DNA of 58,376 nt from Streptomyces toxytricini. GTDB lineage: Bacteria > Actinomycetota > Actinomycetes > Streptomycetales > Streptomycetaceae. This document shows, piece after piece, positions 31,140 through 39,917 of this stretch. Position 1 is the first letter of the stretch; the number at the start of each line of letters is the position of its first letter. Made by a program: the position numbers and the translations under genes. A model generated the notes under the pieces. It was not told where the DNA came from and did no database searches. It saw only the letters and a list, made by a program, of their open reading frames with translations. Location of the stretch: assembly GCF_014649915.1 (NCBI RefSeq), contig NZ_BMTY01000025.1:52150-110525 (forward strand), read 5' to 3'.

Positions 31140-32390
31140 TCACCCGCCCCCGGCGGGCGCCGGGCCCGCCCGCAGCGCCGCGGCCGCGTAGACGGCGGCG
31201 CCGGTGGCCAGGGCGTCCTCGTCGAACACGGCGAGGTTCGAGTGCAGGTCCGCGGCCTCCTCCGGCGGGACACCGGGCGGACGCGCCCCCAGGAACGCCA
31301 TCGAGCCGGGCACCTCCCGCAGGACGAAGCTGAAGTCCTCGGCGCCCATGAACGGCGCGGGCAGCAGCCCGACCCGGCCCGGGCCGAGCAGCGCGACCGC
31401 CGTGTCGTACAGGGCGGCCGTGCGGTCGGCGTCGTTCACGACGGGCGGGTAGCCCTCCTCCAGGTCCACGTCGGCCTCCGCGCCGTGGGCGGCGGCCACG
31501 TGCCGCGCGACCCGGTGGACGCCCTCGCGGACCCTCTGCCGGGCGGCGGGGGAGAGGGTGCGGAACGTGCCGCGGATCTCGGCCGTCTCGGGGATGACGT
31601 TCGAGGTCGTGCCGGCGTGGATGGAGGCGACCGTGACCACCGCCGGGTCGAACACGTCGACGGTCCGGGTGACCATCGACTGGAGCGCCAGCACGATCTC
31701 GCAGGCGACCGGCACCGGATCGAGCGCCCGGTGCGGGGACGAGGCATGTCCGCCTCGCCCGCGGACGGTCACGTGCAGCCGGTCGGAGGCGGCGAAGGTC
31801 GGTCCGGACCGCAGGTGCAGGGTGCCGCTGTCGAAGCGGGTCGTGACGTGCAGCGCGAACGCGGCGGCCACCCCTGCCCCGTCGGCGGTCTCCAGAACCC
31901 CCTCGTCGATCATGTGGCGGGCGCCGCCGCCGGACTCCTCGCCGGGCTGGAACATGAAGACGACCGGGCCGGCCAGCAGTCCGCGGCGGGCGGCGAGCAG
32001 CCGGGCGGCGCCGACGAGCATCGCGGTGTGCGTGTCGTGCCCGCAGGCGTGCATGGCGCCCGGCACCCGGGAGGCGAACTCCAGGCCGGTGTCCTCGTCC
32101 AGGGGCAGGGCGTCCATGTCGGCGCGCAGCAGCACCGCCGGGCCGGGGAGGGCGCCCTCCAGGGTGGCGGTGACGGAGCTCAGCCGGGAGCCGGTCGCCA
32201 CCTCAAGCCCGAGCCCGCCCAGTGCCTCCAGCACGGTCTGCTGCGTACGCGGCAGATGTGTGCCCAGCTCGGGGAAGCGGTGGATGCGCCTGCGGAGGGC
32301 GACGATGTCGGGCAGCGCGGCGTGCGCGTCGGCGAGGAGGCCCTCCAGGGCGGCCCCTCCGGACGCGGGCGCGGGGGCGGGGACGCTCAA
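31140..32390 (-). CDS. M20-family amidohydrolase (peptidase/deacylase)
   Basis: 416 residues with M20/M40 signatures: RADMDALPL, HACGHDTHTAM (zinc ligands), FQPGEESGGGARHMI with the catalytic Glu, and a dimerisation insert in the middle (HVTVRGRGGHASSPH). Such enzymes cleave N-acyl amino acids, hippurate-like amides or indole-acetyl conjugates in the cytosol. The start is taken as a TTG at 32390 because GAGGAG lies exactly seven bases upstream; no ATG or GTG has a comparable site. It is 132 bases from the flavodoxin gene on the same strand. Confidence 0.9.
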   Translation of the reverse strand: MSVPAPAPASGGAALEGLLADAHAALPDIVALRRRIHRFPELGTHLPRTQQTVLEALGGLGLEVATGSRLSSVTATLEGALPGPAVLLRADMDALPLDEDTGLEFASRVPGAMHACGHDTHTAMLVGAARLLAARRGLLAGPVVFMFQPGEESGGGARHMIDEGVLETADGAGVAAAFALHVTTRFDSGTLHLRSGPTFAASDRLHVTVRGRGGHASSPHRALDPVPVACEIVLALQSMVTRTVDVFDPAVVTVASIHAGTTSNVIPETAEIRGTFRTLSPAARQRVREGVHRVARHVAAAHGAEADVDLEEGYPPVVNDADRTAALYDTAVALLGPGRVGLLPAPFMGAEDFSFVLREVPGSMAFLGARPPGVPPEEAADLHSNLAVFDEDALATGAAVYAAAALRAGPAPAGGG

Positions 32391-32522
32391 CGGAAATCTC
32401 CTCACGGAACGTGCCGGGCGGACGGATTCGGGTCGCCTGCGATCCCTGCCCCGCATCCCACCCCGCCACGCCGACCGCGCACCGCCGGCCGCGGAGCACC
32501 CCCCGGCGGGCGGCCCGGCAGC

Positions 32523-32996
32523 TCACGCCCGGCCGGGCCGCCCGTCGCGGAGCCGTTCGGCGAAGGCCCGCGCCGCCGCCAGGTCGTCCGGGCCCGGCCG
32601 GTTCCGCCGGATGCCGCCCACCAGCCGGAACGGCGCCCACGTGTCGAACGCCCGGCACGAGAAGGCCCCCTCCACCGCGAAGCCCTTCCCTTCGAGGAGC
32701 CGCACCAGCGGACGGGTGAACGGCGCCGGCCGGAACTCGGGGAGCCCGCTGGTCGCGAACACGAACGCCCGGCCGCCGGTGCCGCCGGGCAGCCCGCCCG
32801 CGAAACCGGTCAGACGCCGGTGCAGCCGGCCGTGGAAGACACCCGAGCCGAACCCCACGAGGTCGGCGGCCGCCAGCTCGGCCGGGTCCGCGTCCTCGGG
32901 GGACACGACCCGCGCGCCGAGCACCCCGGCGATGCTGTCGGCGACCCGGCGGGTGTTGCCGTGCGATACGGAGACGCACACGATCACGGTCTTCAT
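32523..32996 (-). CDS. Flavodoxin-domain protein
   Basis: 157 residues. The N-terminal IVCVSVSHGNTRRVADSIAG is the FMN phosphate-binding loop, followed by DLVGFGSGVFHGRLHRRL and FVFATSGLPEF, as in short actinobacterial flavodoxin-family proteins. It probably shuttles electrons or acts as a quinone/FMN reductase subunit. The ATG has AGAAGGGA upstream. No redox partner gene is adjacent. Confidence 0.85.
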   Translation of the reverse strand: MKTVIVCVSVSHGNTRRVADSIAGVLGARVVSPEDADPAELAAADLVGFGSGVFHGRLHRRLTGFAGGLPGGTGGRAFVFATSGLPEFRPAPFTRPLVRLLEGKGFAVEGAFSCRAFDTWAPFRLVGGIRRNRPGPDDLAAARAFAERLRDGRPGRA

Positions 32997-33096
32997 CCGG
33001 CGATCCCTTCTTTCCGCTCCTGCCGGTACAGACCGCGCAGCCGCCCGGAACGTGACACCCCCGGAACGTGACACCGCAGGGACCCGCCGTGCGGTG

Positions 33097-35493
33097 TCAC
33101 GTCAGCGGGGCGCGGCCCTTCGGCTGGGGCGGTTCCACCGTGTCGGGTGCGGGCGGTACGGGAAGCTCCGCCGGGGCCTCCGGGTCCAGGACCGTGGTCG
33201 TGCCGTGGTGCAGCACCGGCAGGGGCGCCCCCTCCAGCAGCGTGTACCGCGCCGCGCCGCGGCCGATCTCGACGCGCAGCCGCCGGTCCCTGACGCGGAC
33301 GTTGAAGGCGAGCCGGGTCAGCGTCGCCGGCAGGCGCGGGGCGAACCGCACCGGCGCCTCCGCCCCCTCGCGGGGCGCGCCCGCGCCCGGCGGCAGGACG
33401 GCGGGGCCGGCGCCGTAGCGCCGACGCAGCCCGCCCAGGCCCTGCACGAGGGCGATCCACGTCCCGGCCAGCGAGGCCATGTGGAGGCCGTCGCGGGTGT
33501 TGTGCTCCAGATCGTTCAGGTCCATCAGCGCGGCCTCCCGGGTGTACGCCCAGGCCAGGTCCAGGTGGCCCGTCTCGGCGGCGAGGGCGGCCTGGCAGCA
33601 GGCGGACAGCGAGGAGTCCCGGACGGTCAGCGGCTCGTAGTACGCGAAGTTGCGGGCCTTCTCCTCGTCCGTGAACTCGTCCGGGCAGGCCAGCATCGCG
33701 AGGACCAGGTCGGCCTGCTTGACGACCTGCTTGCGGTAGAGGTCGAAGTACGGGAAGTGCAGCAGCAGCGGGTACTGCTCCTCCGCGGTCCCCTCGAAGT
33801 CCCACGGCTCCTGGCCGGTGAACCCGGCCGCCTGCTCGTGCACCCCCAGCCGCTCGCTGTACGGGATCGCGATCCGGGCGGCGGTGTCCCGCCAGTCCGC
33901 GGCCTCGGCGGCGCCGACGGCCAGTTCGGCGGCCCGGTCCGGGTGCAGGGCGACCGCGTCCGCGGCGGCCAGCAGGTTCCGCCGGGCCATCACGTTCGTG
34001 TACAGGTTGTCGCGGGCCACGGCACTGTACTCGTCCGGGCCGGTGACCCCGTCGATGTGGAAGGCGCCGTCGGCGTCGAAGTGGCCCAGCGAGCGCCACA
34101 GCCGTGCGGTGTGCACCAGCAGGTCGAGCCCGGGGCCGCGGTGGAAGGCGTGGTCGCCGGTGGCGAAGACGTACCGCTCGGCGGCCGCCGCGATGTCGGC
34201 GTTGACGTGGAAGGCGACCGTCCCGGCGGGCCAGTAGGCGGAGCACTCGGCCCCGTTGATGGTCCGCCAGGGGAACGCGGCGCCTGCGAGGCCGAGTTGG
34301 CGGGCCCGCTCCAGCGCACTCGGCAGGGTGCTGTGGCGCCACCGCAGGACGGGTGCCACGGTGTCCGGCGCGGTGTGCGTGAGCACCGGCAGCACGAACG
34401 ACTCGGTGTCCCAGAAGGCGTGCCCGTCGTAGCCCGTCCCGGTGAGCCCCTTCGCCGGAATGGCGCGCTCCTCGGCGCGGGCCGCGGCCTGGAAGAGGTG
34501 GAACAGGGCGAACCGCACCGCCTGCTGGACCTGCGCGTCCCCCTCCACCTCGACGTCGCCGTCGGCCCAGAACTCGTCCAGGCAGGCCTGCTGCCCGTCC
34601 AGCAGGCCCTGCCAGCCGGTGCTGCGGGCCGCCGCGAGCCCGCCCTCCACCTGGTCGCGCAGGGCGGGCAGCGACCGCTGCGCGGACCACCCGTACGAGA
34701 CGAACTTGACCAGGGACAGCCGCTCGCCCGCCGCCAGGTTCGCGGTGACGGTCAGCCGGGCCACGTCCGGTTCGCTCTCCGCGGCCCAGCTCGTCCCCGG
34801 GGGCCCCTCCACCAGGTGGTCGGCGGCGACCGCCACCCGCTGGCGGCTGCTGCCGGTGCAGTGCACCAGGCGCAGCCGCGTGCCGTGCGCGTGGTGCTCC
34901 TCCGGCAGGAGCGGCGAGTCGATGACCGCCGCCACCCGCGGATCGCCGGAGGCGGCGGGCAGCTGCTCGTTGGCGACGAGCTCGGACTGCACGGCGATGC
35001 CGGCGGGCCCGTCGACGGCCTCCACGGTGTAGGAGATCGCGGCGACGGCCCGCTGCGCGAGGGAGACCAGCCGGTGGGAGGTCAGGCGCACCGTCCGGCC
35101 CGACGGCGTGGTCCACTCCGCGGTGCGGCCCAGCACCCCCGTGCGGAAGTCCAGGACCCGCTCGTGGGAGCGGAGTTCGCCGTAGCGCAGGTCGAAGGGG
35201 TGGTCGTCGACGAGGAGCCGGATGACCTTGCCGTCGGTGACGTTGATGGCGGTCTGCCCGGACTCCGGATAGCCGTAGCCCGCCTCCGCGTAGGGGAGGG
35301 GGTGCGTCTCGTGCACGCCGTTCAGGTAGGAGCCCGGCAGACCGTGCGGCTCGCCCTCGTCGAGGTTGCCGCGCCAGCCGAGGTGGCCGTTGGACAGGGC
35401 GAAGACGGACTCGCTCTGGGCGAGGACGCCCAGGTCGAGGGAGGTCTCCCGGAGCCGCCACGGCTCGGTGGCGAAACACGTGTGCGTGATCAT
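33097..35493 (-). CDS. GH65 sugar phosphorylase (maltose/trehalose/kojibiose type)
   Basis: 798 residues with the GH65 layout: N-terminal beta-sandwich (SNGHLGWRGNLDEGEPHG), central (alpha/alpha)6 barrel, and a C-terminal beta domain. GTGYDGHAFWDTESF and DGVTGPDEYSAV carry the substrate-binding residues and the general acid E488. KQADLV matches the phosphate-binding region. It should phosphorolyse an alpha-glucosyl disaccharide to beta-glucose 1-phosphate, which the overlapping gene at 35490 can convert to glucose 6-phosphate. The specific disaccharide is not decided. The ATG overlaps the upstream stop codon (ATGA). Confidence 0.93.
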   Translation of the reverse strand: MITHTCFATEPWRLRETSLDLGVLAQSESVFALSNGHLGWRGNLDEGEPHGLPGSYLNGVHETHPLPYAEAGYGYPESGQTAINVTDGKVIRLLVDDHPFDLRYGELRSHERVLDFRTGVLGRTAEWTTPSGRTVRLTSHRLVSLAQRAVAAISYTVEAVDGPAGIAVQSELVANEQLPAASGDPRVAAVIDSPLLPEEHHAHGTRLRLVHCTGSSRQRVAVAADHLVEGPPGTSWAAESEPDVARLTVTANLAAGERLSLVKFVSYGWSAQRSLPALRDQVEGGLAAARSTGWQGLLDGQQACLDEFWADGDVEVEGDAQVQQAVRFALFHLFQAAARAEERAIPAKGLTGTGYDGHAFWDTESFVLPVLTHTAPDTVAPVLRWRHSTLPSALERARQLGLAGAAFPWRTINGAECSAYWPAGTVAFHVNADIAAAAERYVFATGDHAFHRGPGLDLLVHTARLWRSLGHFDADGAFHIDGVTGPDEYSAVARDNLYTNVMARRNLLAAADAVALHPDRAAELAVGAAEAADWRDTAARIAIPYSERLGVHEQAAGFTGQEPWDFEGTAEEQYPLLLHFPYFDLYRKQVVKQADLVLAMLACPDEFTDEEKARNFAYYEPLTVRDSSLSACCQAALAAETGHLDLAWAYTREAALMDLNDLEHNTRDGLHMASLAGTWIALVQGLGGLRRRYGAGPAVLPPGAGAPREGAEAPVRFAPRLPATLTRLAFNVRVRDRRLRVEIGRGAARYTLLEGAPLPVLHHGTTTVLDPEAPAELPVPPAPDTVEPPQPKGRAPLT

Positions 35494-36233
35494 CCGCGGT
35501 CCAGGAGCTCGGAGAGGTCGCCCACCACGACGTCGGCGCCGTGCTCGCGCAGCGCACCCGCCTGGCCGGCGCGGTCCACGCCCACGACGAACCCGAAGCC
35601 GCCCGCCCTGCCCGCCGCGACGCCCGCCAGCGCGTCCTCGAACACGGCCGCCTCTCCGGGCGCCACACCGAACAGGCGGGCCGCGGCCAGATAGCTGTCG
35701 GCGGCGGGCTTGCCGCGCAGGTGCTGCTCGGCGATGGTCAGCCCGTCCACGCGCTCCTCGAACAGGTCCGCGATACCGGCCGCGGCCAGGACGTCCCGGC
35801 AGTTGGCGCTGGAGGAGACGACGGCCCGGTGCAGCCCGGCGTCCCGGGCGGCGCGCACGTAGGCGACCGACCCCTCGTACGCCTCCACGCCCTGCTCGCG
35901 GATCATCCGCAGCACCAGCCCGTTCTTGCGGGTGCCCAGCCCGTGGACGGTCTCCCGGTCGGGGCCGTCGTTCGCGGCGCCTTCGGGGAGGGTGATGCCG
36001 CGGGAGGCGAGGAAGGTGCGTACGCCGTCCTCGCGGGGGCGGCCGTCCACGTACTCGTCGTAGTCCCGCACGGCGTCGAACGGAACGAACGGCGAGCCCG
36101 CGCGCTCGGCCCGCCGCCGCAGGTAGTCGTCGAACATCTGCTTCCATGCGGCGGCGTGGACCTTCGCGGTCCGGGTGAGCACGCCGTCCAGGTCGAACAG
36201 GCACGTGCGGACGTGGTCGGGAAGTCCCAGCAT
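35490..36233 (-). CDS. HAD-family beta-phosphoglucomutase-like protein
   Basis: 247 residues with FDLDGVLT (D14 nucleophile, D16 acid/base), a helical cap, SSSANCRDVL (motif II Ser), KPAADSYL (motif III Lys) and VFEDALAGV (motif IV Asp). It probably isomerises beta-glucose 1-phosphate to glucose 6-phosphate. Its stop codon overlaps the GH65 start by four bases, so the pair forms a tight operon. ATG 36233 is chosen, though it has no clear ribosome site; ATG 36263 is an in-frame alternative within a duplicated sequence. Confidence 0.9.
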   Translation of the reverse strand: MLGLPDHVRTCLFDLDGVLTRTAKVHAAAWKQMFDDYLRRRAERAGSPFVPFDAVRDYDEYVDGRPREDGVRTFLASRGITLPEGAANDGPDRETVHGLGTRKNGLVLRMIREQGVEAYEGSVAYVRAARDAGLHRAVVSSSANCRDVLAAAGIADLFEERVDGLTIAEQHLRGKPAADSYLAAARLFGVAPGEAAVFEDALAGVAAGRAGGFGFVVGVDRAGQAGALREHGADVVVGDLSELLDRG

Positions 36234-36246
36234 GCCGTCGAGGCTA

Positions 36247-36356
36247 GGCCGTCTCCCCCGCATCCTGCCTGACCCACGCCGCCGGCCCGGTGCGCAAGAC
36301 CCGGGGGAGACGACCTGGGCCGCCTCTTCCGGATCCTGCCGGGCCCACGGCGTCGG
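36247..36356. repeat. 39-bp imperfect direct repeat, 71 bases apart
   Basis: 36247-36285 and 36318-36356 agree at 31 of 39 positions. A 10-bp inverted repeat (GTCTCCCCCG 36251-36260 with CGGGGGAGAC 36302-36311) overlaps the first copy. It may be a decayed local duplication. Confidence 0.5.
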
Positions 36357-36359
36357 GGA

Positions 36360-36695
36360 TCACGCGCCGCGGGTCTCCGCCTGAGCCCACGACAGGTACG
36401 CCTCCGTGGCCGCCGACACCGGAAGCACGATCCACTGCGGCACCTCGTACGGGTGCCGCCCGTGCACCCACGCCTCCAGCGCGCCCACCCGGTCCTGCAC
36501 CGTCTTGAACGTCAGCCGGTACTCGCGCTCGTGCTGCACCTTCCCCTGCCACCAGTAGAAGGACGTCATCCGCGCCTCCACGTGCACCCCGGCCGCCAGC
36601 CGCGCCTCGACCGCGGCGCGCCCCAGCTCGTACGCGGTGTCCTCGTCGTCCACCGTGGTCTGCGCGAGGACGACCGGGTTGCCCGGCTCCGCCAT
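36360..36695 (-). CDS. cutA: CutA-like divalent-cation tolerance protein
   Basis: 111 residues, the standard CutA length, with VEARMTSFYWWQGKVQHEREYRLTFKT and HPYEVPQWIVLPV, the conserved trimeric ferredoxin-like fold segments. CutA proteins bind Cu2+ and other ligands and occur across bacteria; the in vivo role is debated. GAGGAGG lies six bases before the ATG. It is the first gene upstream of the GH65 cluster on the minus strand but separated from it by a repeated 120-base region. Confidence 0.92.
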   Translation of the reverse strand: MAEPGNPVVLAQTTVDDEDTAYELGRAAVEARLAAGVHVEARMTSFYWWQGKVQHEREYRLTFKTVQDRVGALEAWVHGRHPYEVPQWIVLPVSAATEAYLSWAQAETRGA

Positions 36696-36864
36696 CTCCA
36701 ACCTCCTCGATCGGGTTCCCCCGACCCTAACCGGCCCCGCCCCCACCCCTCCGCACGCCTGCCGCCGGCCCCGTGTGACCCCCTGGAGTGAACCTGTCGG
36801 CCGTGCGGGTGGCGGGGCCGCCCGCAGCGGGCCGCGGACGGAGCGGGCCCGCTACAACCGGGCC

Positions 36865-37539
36865 GTGAACTCCAGCTGCCGGCGCGCCGCGCCCGCCCTC
36901 GCCCTGGGCCTCGCCGCCCTCCTCCTCCCGCAGCCGGCGTCCGCCGCGCCCGCCGCGGCCCCCGATCCGGTCGTCTTCGTCCACGGCTGGAACAGCAGCG
37001 GCTCGACATGGGACACCATGGCGGGCCGCTTCCGGGCCGCCGGCTGGCCGGCCGACCGCCTCCACCAGTGGACGTACCCGTCCGGCCAGTCCAACGCCAC
37101 GACCGCCGCCGCCCTCGCCGCCGAGGTCGACCGGGTCCTCGCCGCCACGGGAGCCGCCCGGGTCGACCTGGTCGCCCACTCCATGGGGTCCCTGTCGTCC
37201 CGGCACTACCTGAAGAACCTCGGCGGCACCGCCAAGGTGGACGCCTGGGCCTCCCTCGCCGGCCCCAACCACGGCACCGACGCCGCCCTCCTGTGCGGCG
37301 GCCCCGCCTGCACCGAGATGCGCCCCGGCTCCGTGTTCCTCCAGGCCCTCAACACAGGCGACGAGACCCCCGGCGAAACCCGCTACGCGACGTGGGCCTC
37401 GCCGTGCGACGTCTTCGTCCGCCCGGCGTCCACCGTCGCCCTGGAGGGGGCCGGGAACCGGACCACGGCCTGCCTCGGCCACACCGATGTGCACCGCGAC
37501 GCCGCCGTCCACGCGGAGGTCGCCGCGCACGTCCGCTGA
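36865..37539 (+). CDS. Secreted triacylglycerol lipase/esterase (lipase class 2)
   Basis: 224 residues. A signal peptide covers about residues 1-27 with an ASA-A cleavage site. The mature enzyme has the alpha/beta-hydrolase elbow AHSMGSL (S106), an oxyanion loop VVFVHGWNSSGS, and a late GHTDVHRD histidine. Four cysteines probably form disulfides. It should hydrolyse esters or lipids outside the cell. The GTG at 36865 lacks a strong ribosome site. It is divergent from cutA and is followed by a hairpin at 37556-37577. Confidence 0.88.
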   Translation: MNSSCRRAAPALALGLAALLLPQPASAAPAAAPDPVVFVHGWNSSGSTWDTMAGRFRAAGWPADRLHQWTYPSGQSNATTAAALAAEVDRVLAATGAARVDLVAHSMGSLSSRHYLKNLGGTAKVDAWASLAGPNHGTDAALLCGGPACTEMRPGSVFLQALNTGDETPGETRYATWASPCDVFVRPASTVALEGAGNRTTACLGHTDVHRDAAVHAEVAAHVR

Positions 37540-37555
37540 GGAACGGCGCCCGCGC

Positions 37556-37577
37556 CGCGGCCGGCCGGGCGGCCGCG
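37556..37577 (+). terminator. Hairpin after the lipase gene
   Basis: An 8-bp stem (37556-37563 with 37570-37577) around a 6-base loop, 16 bases past the lipase stop and immediately before the response-regulator direct repeats. Confidence 0.5.
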
Positions 37578-37579
37578 AC

Positions 37580-37600
37580 CGTGTATCAGCCGTGTATCAG
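37580..37600 (+). promoter_or_regulatory. Direct repeats CGTGTATCAG, probable response-regulator site
   Basis: CGTGTATCAG occurs at 37580-37589 and 37591-37600, an 11-bp period typical of OmpR/PhoB-type tandem sites. It lies about 157 bases before the response regulator start, so autoregulation is plausible. Confidence 0.55.
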
Positions 37601-37756
37601 GCGGCGCTCGGTCCTCCATCCACCGGCCGGAGGGGGCTCGCCGAGGGCCGGTCCGGCGCGGGGCCTGCCGTATCGTTCCGGGCGGGGCACGGGCCGGGGA
37701 GCGGCCGGCCCCGGCCACCCCCGCCGCCCGACCGTCCGAACAGGAGCCGCCCGCCC

Positions 37757-38497
37757 GTGTCCGCGCCCACCCCGGCCGGGGCCGCCGAACCCGCCGTCCG
37801 CGTGCTGCTGGTGGAGGACGACGACCTGATGCGCCGCTCCTTCGCCCTCGCCCTGGAACGCTACGGCTACCTGGTGCAGGCCGCCGCCGACGGCCTCGCG
37901 GGCCTCGAACTCTTCCGCGCGGAGCCCTTCGACGTGCTCGTCCTGGACGTGATGCTGCCCGGCCTGGACGGGATCGGCCTGTGCCGCCGCGTCCGCGAGA
38001 CCAGCCTCGTGCCCGTCCTGATGATGTCGGCGCGCGGCGACGGGCTCGACGTCGTGGCCGGCCTGGAGGCCGGAGCCGACGACTACGTCGTCAAACCCGT
38101 CGAGACGTACGTCCTCGTCGCCCGCATCCGCTCGCTCCTGCGGCGAGCGACCTACCCGCCGGCCCCGGCCGGCGCGCCCGCCCCCGCGCCCGGACCCGGG
38201 CCGGCCGCGCCGGACGTCCTGGCCTTCGGCGACCTCGCCATCGACACCGCCGGCATGGAGGTCACCCTCGCGGGCGACCCCGTCGCCCTCACCCCGACCG
38301 AGCTGAAGCTGCTCCTGGAGTTCGCCGCCCACCCCGGCGTCGTCCTGGAGCGGCACACCCTGCTGCGCGACGTCTGGGACTACGGCTGGGACGGCGACAG
38401 CCGCGTGGTGGACCTGTGCGTGCAGCGGCTGCGCCGCAAGCTCGGCAAGGACCGCATCGAGACGGTCCGCGGCTTCGGCTACAAACTCAGGCGCTGA
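37757..38497 (+). CDS. OmpR/PhoB-family response regulator
   Basis: 246 residues. The receiver has the acidic pocket EDDD near residue 20, D64 in VLDVMLPGLDG, the conserved MSARG and VKPVETYVL; the C-terminal winged helix ends ETVRGFGYKLRR. A Pro/Ala linker of about 25 residues joins the two. It is encoded five bases before its cognate kinase gene and upstream of an ABC exporter that carries similar sites. The GTG start follows AGGAG at ten bases. Confidence 0.92.
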   Translation: MSAPTPAGAAEPAVRVLLVEDDDLMRRSFALALERYGYLVQAAADGLAGLELFRAEPFDVLVLDVMLPGLDGIGLCRRVRETSLVPVLMMSARGDGLDVVAGLEAGADDYVVKPVETYVLVARIRSLLRRATYPPAPAGAPAPAPGPGPAAPDVLAFGDLAIDTAGMEVTLAGDPVALTPTELKLLLEFAAHPGVVLERHTLLRDVWDYGWDGDSRVVDLCVQRLRRKLGKDRIETVRGFGYKLRR

Positions 38498-38502
38498 GCG
38501 CG

Positions 38503-39789
38503 GTGACGGCCACGAACCGCCGGCCCCGGCCGGGCAGGACGTCCCTGCGGTGGAAGATCGCCGGGCTCGCCGCCGCCACGGCCGCGCTGACCGCCGCCGC
38601 GGTCGGGGTCCTCGTCCACGTGTGGACCGCGCACGACATCCACGACCGCGCCCGCGCCCGGGCGTTCAACGCCGTGTACGCCGCCGCCGACGTCCACCGG
38701 CGCACGGGAGCGCTCACGGAAGGCGCCCGGCTCGACCCGCCCGACCTGCCCGCCTCCCTCCGCGACCCCGCCGACGGCGCCCGGCACACCGCCTACGATC
38801 CGCGCACCGAGGGGAACGTCGGCCCGAGCGTCTGGGCCGCCCAGCGCACCGGCGGCCCCGGCAGCCCCGTCCTCGCCGTCCAGGTCAACATGAGCAGCGA
38901 ACTCCACACGCTGCGGCGGCTCGACGCGACCATGACGGCGGCCTCCCTCGCCGCGCTCGCCGCCGCCACCCCCCTCGCCTTCTACGGGGCGGGGCTCGTC
39001 GCCCGTCGGCTGCGGCGGGTCTCCGCGACGGCGGCCCGCATCTGTGCCGGCGACCTCGACGCCCGGACCGGCCCCGCCAGGGGGCGGGACGAGGTCGCCG
39101 AGATCGCCGCCACCGTCGACCTCATGGCCGACAGCCTCGCCCGACGCCTGCGCACCGAGCGGCAGTTCACCGCCGATGTCGCCCACGAGCTGCGCACCCC
39201 CGTCGGCGGACTGCTGGCGGCCGCCGACCTGCTGCCGCCGGGCGAGACGGAGGACCTGCTGCGCGCCCGCGTACGGGACCTGCGCGGCCTGGTCGAGGAC
39301 CTCCTGGAGATCTCCCGCCTGGACGCGGGCGCCGAACGCCCCGTCTGCGTACGGGTACCGCTCGGTGCCGTCGTCGCCGAGGCGGTGGCCCGGACGGGGC
39401 TCGACACCGAGGTCACGCCCGCCCGGCCGGAGCCGCCGGATGCCGAGACCGCCACTGCGGAACCGGAGCCCACGGTGGAGACCGATCCGCGCCGCCTGGA
39501 GCGGATCGTCGCCAACCTCGTCGTCAACGCCCACCGCCACGGCGCCGCCCCGGTCCGTGTCACGGTCACGGACCGCACCGTCGTCGTACGCGACCACGGG
39601 CCGGGTTTCCCGGCCGACCTGCTGCTCCACGGCCCGCGCCGCTTCCACACCGGCGCCGCCGAGCGCGGCAGCGGCCACGGCCTCGGCCTGACCATCGCCA
39701 CGGGCCAGGCCCGCCTCCTCGGCGCCGAGCTCCACTTCGGCAACGCCCCGGACGGCGGCGCCGTCGCCACCCTCCGCCTGCCCGCCTGA
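38503..39789 (+). CDS. Membrane sensor histidine kinase
   Basis: 428 residues with two hydrophobic helices (about 20-42 and 145-170) flanking a roughly 100-residue extracytoplasmic sensor, then HAMP, HisKA (VAHELRTPV), and HATPase (NLVVNAHRHG, DHGPGF, GHGLGLTI). It should phosphorylate the preceding regulator. The GTG start lies five bases after the regulator stop, consistent with co-translation. The downstream MacB-like exporter suggests that it senses an antimicrobial or envelope stress, which is inference. Confidence 0.92.
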   Translation: MTATNRRPRPGRTSLRWKIAGLAAATAALTAAAVGVLVHVWTAHDIHDRARARAFNAVYAAADVHRRTGALTEGARLDPPDLPASLRDPADGARHTAYDPRTEGNVGPSVWAAQRTGGPGSPVLAVQVNMSSELHTLRRLDATMTAASLAALAAATPLAFYGAGLVARRLRRVSATAARICAGDLDARTGPARGRDEVAEIAATVDLMADSLARRLRTERQFTADVAHELRTPVGGLLAAADLLPPGETEDLLRARVRDLRGLVEDLLEISRLDAGAERPVCVRVPLGAVVAEAVARTGLDTEVTPARPEPPDAETATAEPEPTVETDPRRLERIVANLVVNAHRHGAAPVRVTVTDRTVVVRDHGPGFPADLLLHGPRRFHTGAAERGSGHGLGLTIATGQARLLGAELHFGNAPDGGAVATLRLPA

Positions 39790-39838
39790 ACCCCCGGCCG
39801 GCCCTGCTGCACGACCGCGACGAAGCGGAGCGCGCAGC

Positions 39839-39867
39839 GATACACCGCCGACAAGGAGCGGATACGC
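39839..39867 (-). promoter_or_regulatory. GATAC sites upstream of the ABC exporter
   Basis: GATACAC (39839-39845, reverse complement of GTGTATC) and GATACGC (39861-39867) lie 22 bases apart. They match the repeats at 37580-37600, suggesting control by the same response regulator. Confidence 0.45.
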
Positions 39868-39917
39868 GGCCGCGGAACCCTTCGGAGTGCACCGTTCGCA
39901 CCCGAAGAGGAGCCCCC

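Noticed and set aside
31558..35694. A 1378-residue open frame on the plus strand over the M20, flavodoxin and GH65 genes
   Set aside because: Same reason: the opposite strand encodes recognised enzymes with catalytic residues in order; the plus reading is low-complexity Arg/Ala/Pro sequence.
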